Source: Nitrospira sp.
Lineage (GTDB): Bacteria > Nitrospirota > Nitrospiria > Nitrospirales > Nitrospiraceae
Direction of reading: 5' to 3'
Assembly: GCA_015904045.1 (NCBI GenBank)
Contig: JABMDG010000012.1
Location: forward strand, 37,205-45,663
Length of the DNA: 8,459 nucleotides
Positions 6,236 to 8,459 of this stretch are shown one piece after another (the first letter of the stretch is position 1; every line of letters starts with the position of its first letter). Both the position numbers and the translations under genes were made by a program. The notes beneath the pieces were generated by a model, which was not told the origin of the DNA, made no database searches, and saw nothing but the letters and a program-made list of their open reading frames with translations.

Positions 6236-7237
6236 TCAGAGAGAGCCTTCGCCCTTCAGATACTTGCGAAATCGATCCATTAGCTCAGCTCCCAATGTGC
6301 CGCCCTCAGGCTTCTTCGTCGCAGGGTTGGCAAAGTGGCTGCGAATTTCCTGAAGACGTTTTTCCGCTTGATCGTTTCCTTGCAGCCGCTTGGTTTTCTC
6401 GAGCGCAGTCCCGAACGCATCAAACGTTAACTCCTGATACCCAAACGAACGAATGCGCTTGACTGCTTTCATCATCGCTTGATTTCTAAATTTCGTGAGA
6501 TTTTCCTCGTCGATTTGGGATAGCCCGAGCTTCCGCGCCCTCCGCTCCGCAGCCTTTCGAATCCCGCTTCGCACAAATTCAGGGGCCGTTTGCAGCCTCT
6601 TCCAGGCTTCGTCAGTCCAGGCAACACGCTCGTGGGGCGTCTCCCACAACTCACGAAGGACGGCTTCATCGATGCGGACAAGGCGCTTCTGCCTGGCCAG
6701 ATCCTCAGCATCCCGTTTCATCATGTCGGTGACGAAGTCCAGCGCGATAGACGGCGACTGTTTGATTTTCTCCTGAAGCTGCGCCAATGCGCCTTCCGTC
6801 CATTCCATCGGAGATCCGGCGGCTTCTTGAAGATCACCGAGCGCCTCCACCTTCTCGTAGAGCTCGACATTCACTTCGAGATGGCCCCGCTCTTTCGCGA
6901 CCTCCTCAGCAATTTGTTTAATCATGGCCCGCATGAACTCAGGAACGTTTGCCAGGCGCTCCTTGGCGGCCGCGGTCCACGGCAGGTGTCCCTGCGCCAT
7001 ATCCTCGGCAGCCGCCGCCAGCTCGGATTCTCCGCCCATGCCGCCCATCATCTGCCCCTTGAATCGATCCAGAATCTCCTCCGTAATCTCTTCATAGCCC
7101 AGCTCCCGCGCCTTTTTCTCGGCTACACGGCGTACCATGCCACGCAGGAATATGGGCGCACGTTCCATACGCTTGAGTGCGCCGGCAGTCCAGCGAAGTT
7201 CTGTTGCGGCGGATTCCGGTGAATCTGAAGTCGGCAT
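6236..7237 (-). CDS. PCP-reductase-like repeat protein (four PCP_red-type modules)
   Basis: The 333-residue protein contains four diverged copies of one module at about residues 15-61, 85-131, 144-198 and 205-252. Each opens with WT(x)2-3A (Trp16, 87, 146, 207) and continues with RL/RM, then P-x-F/I, a basic helix and an A-rich helix. Copies 1, 2 and 4 are clearest (WTAGALKRMERAPIFLRGM, WTAAAKERLANVPEFMRAM, WTDEAWKRLQTAPEFVRSG); copy 3 is more diverged. The pattern matches the PCP_red domain found at the C-terminus of the ChlB/BchB subunit of light-independent protochlorophyllide reductase. No iron-sulfur cysteines or nitrogenase-like core are present, so reductase activity is not implied. 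There is no signal peptide, so it is probably cytoplasmic. The ATG at 7237 follows AAAAGGA by 5 nt, which beats the in-frame TTG at 7252. It starts 19 nt after the ihf stop, in the same operon. Molecular function is unknown. Confidence 0.8.
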   Translation of the reverse strand: MPTSDSPESAATELRWTAGALKRMERAPIFLRGMVRRVAEKKARELGYEEITEEILDRFKGQMMGGMGGESELAAAAEDMAQGHLPWTAAAKERLANVPEFMRAMIKQIAEEVAKERGHLEVNVELYEKVEALGDLQEAAGSPMEWTEGALAQLQEKIKQSPSIALDFVTDMMKRDAEDLARQKRLVRIDEAVLRELWETPHERVAWTDEAWKRLQTAPEFVRSGIRKAAERRARKLGLSQIDEENLTKFRNQAMMKAVKRIRSFGYQELTFDAFGTALEKTKRLQGNDQAEKRLQEIRSHFANPATKKPEGGTLGAELMDRFRKYLKGEGSL

Positions 7238-7256
7238 GACGATCCTTTTCAAAGGG

Positions 7257-7535
7257 CTATTGATTCAACAGCTCTTTCAATTCCTTGCCGGCCTTGAAGA
7301 ACGGCACTCGCTTGGCCGGCACAGCCACCGTCGCCCCTGTCTTCGGATTACGGCCTTCCTTCATGCGGCGCGCCCGCAGACGGAAACTGCCGAATCCGCG
7401 AATCTCCGTCTTGTCGCCGTTTTTCAACGAATCTCTCACACAGTCAAAAATCGTGTTGACGACCACCTCGGCTTGCCGTTTTGTCAACGTCGTGACTTGC
7501 TCGGAAACCCGCTCAATGATCTGCGCCTTCGTCAT
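7257..7535 (-). CDS. HU/IHF-family DNA-bending protein, IHF-beta-like
   Basis: This small nucleoid protein binds DNA as a dimer and bends it. The 92-residue length is typical. The N-terminal helices (MTKAQIIERV, residues 1-10 on) lead to IEIRGFGSF-like residues (here TEIRGFGSF, 43-51). The DNA-binding arm follows, with GRNPKTG at 61-67, in which P64 is the proline that intercalates between base pairs, and the end is VPFFKAGKELKELLN. The arm and C-terminus are closer to the IHF beta pattern than to HU, but the heterodimer partner, if any, is outside the window. The ATG at 7535 has GGGAG and AAGG just upstream; an upstream in-frame start at 7595 gives a non-conserved extension and is rejected. 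It sits 68 nt after sppA and 19 nt before the PCP-like gene. Confidence 0.93.
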   Translation of the reverse strand: MTKAQIIERVSEQVTTLTKRQAEVVVNTIFDCVRDSLKNGDKTEIRGFGSFRLRARRMKEGRNPKTGATVAVPAKRVPFFKAGKELKELLNQ

Positions 7536-7603
7536 GCCTTGCTCCCTTCGCTCAGTTGATCCAAGTTCATTTCCTTGGAACCTGCCGGCACACACTACCG
7601 CCG

Positions 7604-8459
7604 CTAAAAGGCCATCAGATACTTCATGCTCACACCCGGATGAAAGTCCAGCTTGGGAAACAACCCTGTGAACTGCGACTCCAGCAAGTCGCGAACCGAA
7701 AAACGCCGGCGCGGCTCGACGACTTTCGGTTCGCCTTCGATACCGACGGTATCCGCAGCCAATTGAATGGCGTCGTCCAAGTTGCCAAGCTCATCGACAA
7801 GCTTCGCCTCCTTCGCCTGACGTCCCGTGAAAATTCGTCCATCCGCCAACGTCTGAGCCTCGGCCAACTCCATCGCCCGTCCCTCCGCCACCGCCTCGAT
7901 GAACTGCTTGTGCACATCGTCCATGACGGCTTGCATCAAGCCTCGCTCTTCCTCGCTCATCTTGCGGAGCGGAGACCCGACATCCTTGAATTTCCCGCTC
8001 TTGATGACCACGCCCTCGATGCCGATCTTTTGAAGCAACCCCTCGACATTGGCCGTCTCCATGATGACGCCGATACTACCGGTCAGCGTCCCGGGATTCG
8101 CGACGATTCGATCCGTTGCCGCTGCAATATAATAGCCTCCGGAAGCCGCGACGTTCCCCATTGAGGCAATCACTGTTTTACTGGTCTTGCTCCGAACCTG
8201 TCTGACTGCATCGTAAATTTCTTGCGATGGCACGACCCCGCCGCCGGGACTGTCGATGCGCAGCACGATCGCCTTGACCGAAGGATTCTCGCTGAACCGC
8301 TTCAACTCTTGAACCGTCACCTGCGAATCCATGATCACCCCTTCAATACGGATCACGGCAATCCGGTCCCCGGACGACAAATCGAGATCCGGAAACAAGA
8401 CATTCAGTAGAACCATCACCCCAAGTCCGGCCGCCAGCACCCAGAACAGAGTGCGTAAC
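7604..8459 (-). CDS. sppA: Signal peptide peptidase SppA (36K type), 5' end outside window
   Basis: This membrane-anchored serine protease degrades cleaved signal peptides. The frame is still open at the right edge, so the first residues are missing. Numbering from the first complete codon, residues about 2-22 form a membrane anchor (LRTLFWVLAAGLGVM and on). The S49 peptidase domain follows with RIDSPGGGVVPS at about 67-78. The nucleophile S106 is in NVAASGGYYIAAATDRIVAN, and the general-base K158 is in VIKSGKFKDVGSP; the 52-residue spacing matches the Ser-Lys dyad of B. subtilis SppA. One peptidase copy is present, as in the short form, rather than the doubled E. coli form. A GTG at 8440 could be taken for a start, but it lies within the membrane anchor, so the true start is upstream. 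The gene heads the minus-strand series ending in dac-like. Confidence 0.95.
   Translation of the reverse strand, partial: LRTLFWVLAAGLGVMVLLNVLFPDLDLSSGDRIAVIRIEGVIMDSQVTVQELKRFSENPSVKAIVLRIDSPGGGVVPSQEIYDAVRQVRSKTSKTVIASMGNVAASGGYYIAAATDRIVANPGTLTGSIGVIMETANVEGLLQKIGIEGVVIKSGKFKDVGSPLRKMSEEERGLMQAVMDDVHKQFIEAVAEGRAMELAEAQTLADGRIFTGRQAKEAKLVDELGNLDDAIQLAADTVGIEGEPKVVEPRRRFSVRDLLESQFTGLFPKLDFHPGVSMKYLMAF

Noticed and set aside
6590..7222. 210-aa plus-strand open frame
   Set aside because: It is antisense to the PCP-like repeat gene, has a His/Leu/Arg-rich composition typical of reversed helices, and lacks a ribosome site.
7556..8164. 202-aa plus-strand open frame
   Set aside because: It is antisense to sppA, whose catalytic motifs prove the other strand is coding.

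Overview
The window looks like a chromosomal segment of a Gram-negative-type, probably aerobic, autotroph-like bacterium. The gene set is a group-2 style sigma-70 factor, LipB, an NAD(P)-type glutamate dehydrogenase, a D,D-carboxypeptidase, an IHF/HU protein, SppA, and a protein built from repeated protochlorophyllide-reductase-like modules. Together with the moderate GC content, this best fits Nitrospirota (Nitrospira-like). That assignment is inference from gene style, not from a marker gene. No rRNA, tRNA, CRISPR array, insertion sequence or phage gene is visible.

Left half, plus strand. After a possible 54-residue minus-strand ORF (58-222) come an RpoD-family sigma factor (346-1605), a strong GC-rich hairpin (1628-1655), lipB (1777-2598), and a Glu/Leu/Phe/Val-type dehydrogenase (2613-3869) only 14 nt after lipB. 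Next are a perfect 11-bp hairpin (3925-3960), a small unknown protein (3971-4177) and an exported unknown protein (4206-4739). lipB and the dehydrogenase probably share a transcript. Both bear on 2-oxoglutarate and lipoate-dependent 2-oxoacid metabolism, although that link is inference.

Right half, minus strand. Six genes run in one direction from the right edge: sppA (5' end cut by the window), an IHF/HU-family gene, the four-module PCP-reductase-like protein, a two-helix membrane protein, a four-cysteine zinc-ribbon-like protein, and a D-alanyl-D-alanine carboxypeptidase. Gaps are 18-20 nt within two sub-clusters (ihf to the PCP-like gene; membrane protein to zinc ribbon to carboxypeptidase). 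A gap of about 100 nt with small hairpins separates the two sub-clusters. The two halves converge with 22 nt between stop codons near 4740-4761.

The least ordinary element is the 333-residue protein at 6236-7237. It carries four diverged copies of a module otherwise known from the C-terminus of the light-independent protochlorophyllide reductase B subunit, with no photosynthesis gene nearby. Most of the rest is recognisable housekeeping or small unknown genes; I see no clear multi-gene defence or mobile system.
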